Assembly (NCBI GenBank): GCA_022447185.1
Contig: JAKVAY010000041.1
Location: forward strand, 1-64,000
DNA from: Fuerstiella sp.
Lineage (GTDB): Bacteria > Planctomycetota > Planctomycetia > Planctomycetales > Planctomycetaceae
DNA: 64,000 bases
Direction of reading: 5' to 3'
Below, piece after piece: positions 61,548 to 64,000 of this stretch. The notes beneath the pieces are model-generated. The model was not told where the DNA came from and searched no databases. It saw nothing but the letters and a program-made list of their open reading frames with translations. The first letter of the stretch is position 1. Each line of letters opens with the position of its first letter. The position numbers were made by a program, and so were the translations under genes.

Positions 61548-63422
61548 TCAGTCTTTGTCGACCAGATTCCAGAAGTCATCTTCTGCATTACTGTCAGCGT
61601 GAGGTTCGGCATCACTGGTGGCAGCCATCCATTTTTGCAGTGCCTGGGAATCTGTCAGACACTCTTCACTTTCACATTCGCCATCTGCGTTCAGTGGACT
61701 ATTGCAACTGAGGCAACGCAAAACGATTTCCTGATGGGAATTCCTGGATTCTTTCGGGAGCCCTCTCTGTGTCACCTGTAGGTTCTCGAGGCCCACAGGA
61801 ATTTGGTCAATTGACGAGTCCAGCAGCTTTGCGGGTTCTACTGATGCTGATTCATCTGTCGTGGATGTTCCTGGTTTCGTAGAGCCGGATGAATCCTGCA
61901 GGTGGCTGGATATGTTTTCGTGTCGAATCAATGTGACCTCAACTGACAAGTCAGTTGTTAATTCACGGGCGGCCACATGAACCCGTGCCTGAGTGTCATA
62001 ACTGATGGAAACTTCCACCTGACTGTGTTTGGGGAGTCCCGGTGGCAGATTCGTAATCCGACATTCACCGAATTCGGTCGGCGGTTGATCAGGTTTGACA
62101 CCGCTTTCCACAATGCGGATATGCACCGACGTCTGATTGTCAACAACAGTGCCGAAAGCTCGTGTTCTGGACACGGGCAACAGAGAATTGGGCGGGATAA
62201 AGTAGTGGGGAATGCGATAACCTGATTTCGCGTCACGAACCATGATGCCCAGCGAGCGGGCATTGACGCTTTGTTGATGAATTTTTTCCAGTCGCGACGA
62301 GGCGTGAGAACTGAAAGCAGTTCGCGCATACTTCCTGTTCGTCAGAAGCATTCCCGCGTAGTACGCGGCCCCATGCGCGATGGACTGATCTGGTGAAAGT
62401 GTGGAATTCAGCGTACGTTTGCTGAGTTTTTGCAGGACAGATTTGACCATCGGCATTCTGGAGGCGCCGCCGGTGGTCATCAGCACATCGATGTGTGCCC
62501 AGCCCAGACCGTTGTCCGCAAGGATACGGCGGGTAATGACAGCGGAACGCTGAAGCAGCCTGCGACTGAGGTGTTCGAATTCCTGCTTTTCAATTTGGTA
62601 GGTTTGCCGATTTCCGCAGTGTTGAACTGTAATCGCTGTTCTGGGGCGGACGGACAGACTGCGTTTCGCCTGCTCCGCTTCCAGCATCAAAGCCTGATGG
62701 CTCTCGGGATCCTGTCGAGGATCTTCCTTATAGTCGCTGACAAACCGATCCGACACAGCATCAACGAGTATGGTGGTCCAGTCCAGCCCACCGAGTTCCA
62801 GATCTCCATCGGAGGCGATCACCCTAACCTGATCATTTGTGTAGCTCACGACAGAAAGGTCAAGTGTTCCACCACCCAGGTCAAAGATCAGTAACTGCTG
62901 GTCGATCGTCAATTCGGTGAACGCCAGTCCTTCGCAGCCCAGGACATAGCAAAGTGCGGCGGCCACCGGTTCGTTGATGATTTCAACTTTTTTGAGGCCT
63001 GCGGAAAGACCCGCCTGAATGGTTGCGTGGCGCTGTGCATCACCGAACTGAGCCGGAACAGTAATCACTGCTTCGTTAATTTCTCCGATCCGTGTTCTGG
63101 CAGCCGTTAACAGTTTTCGCAGAATCTGGCTTGAAACAAATTCCGGAGTGAACTTTGTGTTGCCAATATTCCACGTACAGCGGTTTTCTCCGATATGCCG
63201 CTTGGCATTTTGAATGACTTGATCTGGATGGGCAATCGCATTACGAAGGGCCTCGGTCCCAACTACGATGTCATTTCCATCTACAAAGATTACCGACGGA
63301 GTTGCCAGTTCGCCTTCCTGGTTTGCGATCGTGACCGGCTGGCCATGTTCATTGAGCTGCGCGATACACGAATAGGTGGTTCCCAGGTCGATTCCGATGG
63401 CATGCGTTTTCTTTGTACTCAT
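61548..63422 (-). CDS. Hsp70 (DnaK)-like protein with a C-terminal zinc-ribbon-like tail
   Basis: 624 residues from the ATG at 63422 (a GTG at 63431 adds three). The ATPase domain is complete: 'GIDLGTTYSCIAQLN' (phosphate 1), 'IINEPVAAALCYVLG', 'LLIFDLGGGTLDLSVV' (phosphate 2) and 'VLMTTGGASRMPMVKSVL' (adenosine). A substrate-binding beta domain is recognisable (about 385-510), but the alpha-helical lid of DnaK is absent; a Ser/Thr-rich linker leads to a C-terminal 'LRCLSCNSPLNADGECESEECL' with four Cys, likely a zinc site. It is not the housekeeping DnaK and has no grpE or dnaJ near it. It is convergent with rho and divergent from the secreted gene at the window end. Confidence 0.9.
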   Translation of the reverse strand: MSTKKTHAIGIDLGTTYSCIAQLNEHGQPVTIANQEGELATPSVIFVDGNDIVVGTEALRNAIAHPDQVIQNAKRHIGENRCTWNIGNTKFTPEFVSSQILRKLLTAARTRIGEINEAVITVPAQFGDAQRHATIQAGLSAGLKKVEIINEPVAAALCYVLGCEGLAFTELTIDQQLLIFDLGGGTLDLSVVSYTNDQVRVIASDGDLELGGLDWTTILVDAVSDRFVSDYKEDPRQDPESHQALMLEAEQAKRSLSVRPRTAITVQHCGNRQTYQIEKQEFEHLSRRLLQRSAVITRRILADNGLGWAHIDVLMTTGGASRMPMVKSVLQKLSKRTLNSTLSPDQSIAHGAAYYAGMLLTNRKYARTAFSSHASSRLEKIHQQSVNARSLGIMVRDAKSGYRIPHYFIPPNSLLPVSRTRAFGTVVDNQTSVHIRIVESGVKPDQPPTEFGECRITNLPPGLPKHSQVEVSISYDTQARVHVAARELTTDLSVEVTLIRHENISSHLQDSSGSTKPGTSTTDESASVEPAKLLDSSIDQIPVGLENLQVTQRGLPKESRNSHQEIVLRCLSCNSPLNADGECESEECLTDSQALQKWMAATSDAEPHADSNAEDDFWNLVDKD

Positions 63423-63500
63423 ATCATTCACTTTTGGTGGACGTCATCGTTCCGGTTGCTCATGCTAACAGTGAGTCTTCCTAACAACTACGAGAAATCA

Positions 63501-64000
63501 ATGTGTGATTCCGTACAGAATCATGTTCTCGGCTTTTCACAGGCGGACGAGATCGACGAGTTCAGATCATTGGCTGTTCTCCGGCCGAGTTCGTGCAGCC
63601 TGCGTGTTGCCATCCTGTTTCTGACACTTGTGTCGTGTGCTGTCGTATGTGCCGAAAATACGCGTCCTTCGAAACTTCTGACGGGTCGTCGATTCAGCCA
63701 GTCGCTGGAAACCAGACGGGGGATTCATGTGCAGAATGTGCCACTGCGCAAGGTGCTGACGATGCTGCAGCAGCAAGCTGAGCTGTGCATCGTGGTCGAT
63801 CGACGGATTGACCCGTCGTTTCGACTGACTCTCAACACTGGCCTTGTGCCAACACTGGATCTGTTGAGGCAGGTGGCCGCTGAGTTGCCTCATTCGGATG
63901 TTTCCGTGAATCGAACGTTTGTATTTGTTGGTCCGACTGCCGGTTCCAGGCAGCTGCGTACTCTGTGTGAGTGGAATCGGTCGATGATTCTGAAATCCCG
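63501..64000 (+). CDS. N-terminal part of a secreted STN-like domain protein, truncated by window end
   Basis: The frame is open from the ATG at 63501 to the last base (166 codons, no stop). Residues about 31-48 form a hydrophobic signal ('LRVAILFLTLVSCAVVCAEN'), after an N-terminal charged stretch. The mature part 'GIHVQNVPLRKVLTMLQQQAELCIVVDRRIDPSFRLTLNTGLVPTLDLLRQVA' has the pattern of the secretin/TonB short N-terminal (STN) domain, which is found in secretins, TonB-dependent receptors and sensors. The rest of the protein is outside the window, so its type is unknown. Confidence 0.65.
   Translation, partial: MCDSVQNHVLGFSQADEIDEFRSLAVLRPSSCSLRVAILFLTLVSCAVVCAENTRPSKLLTGRRFSQSLETRRGIHVQNVPLRKVLTMLQQQAELCIVVDRRIDPSFRLTLNTGLVPTLDLLRQVAAELPHSDVSVNRTFVFVGPTAGSRQLRTLCEWNRSMILKS

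Overview
The window looks like part of a Planctomycetes chromosome (PVC group, probably a Planctomycetales relative; GC in the mid-50s by eye). The evidence is the gene set: a 'PVC-type' CxxCH/HEAT dehydrogenase, a membrane-anchored alpha/alpha-toroid protein coupled to ExbD, an extended Rho, a tetrahydromethanopterin-type dihydropteroate synthase relative with PabB, many secreted proteins of unknown function, loose gene spacing and weak or absent Shine-Dalgarno sites. I see no tRNA, rRNA, CRISPR array, insertion sequence, phage or integrase. Both ends cut through a gene. All calls come from reading the sequence; no database search was run.

Layout. 1-3.4 kb: secreted polysaccharide-related genes (end of a CBM9-like protein, an unknown secreted protein, a BNR_4-type propeller). 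3.5-6.9 kb: cyclic-nucleotide-binding-fold protein, ProA, and a convergent Lpd/MerA-like flavoprotein. 7.6-9.5 kb: rpmI-rplT-pheS, without infC before or pheT after. 9.8-16 kb: zinc-ribbon protein, FHA-GAF-sigma54 activator, small unknown protein with a terminator, an M14-carboxypeptidase-like lipoprotein lacking zinc ligands, and an unknown protein. 16.4-20.4 kb: ExbD, a toroid protein with a TonB-like architecture, and a convergent HlyD-like adaptor. 20.9-29.8 kb: a YyaL-type thioredoxin/DsbD-alpha fusion, bacterial PH protein, coiled-coil protein, large secreted barrel-like protein, class II aldolase and a PmtA-like methyltransferase.

30.3-38.2 kb: a 2018-residue protein with an N-terminal inverse-autotransporter-like barrel, a long beta-helix passenger and a cassette of six 12-residue Ca-binding-type repeats, followed by a strong terminator and a TPR lipoprotein. 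38.2-45 kb: an SOS mutasome island (lexA-imuA-imuB operon, dnaE2, and an SRAP/YedK-like gene). The lexA promoter has a perfect 8-2-8 palindrome between near-consensus -35 and -10 boxes, a likely LexA operator. 45.3-51.7 kb: two divergent secreted c-type-heme dehydrogenases. 51.9-57.8 kb: ndk, carA, an SDR without the catalytic Tyr, a DUF6513/DHPS-like gene and pabB. 58-64 kb: thioredoxin-YHS-like protein, rho with a basic/acidic N-terminal extension, an Hsp70 relative with a C-terminal zinc-ribbon-like motif, and the start of a secreted STN-like protein.

The best candidates for something new are the giant inverse autotransporter, the SOS island with an SRAP protein that has lost its catalytic His, the SDR-DHPS-PabB cofactor cluster, and the M14-fold lipoprotein with no metal site.
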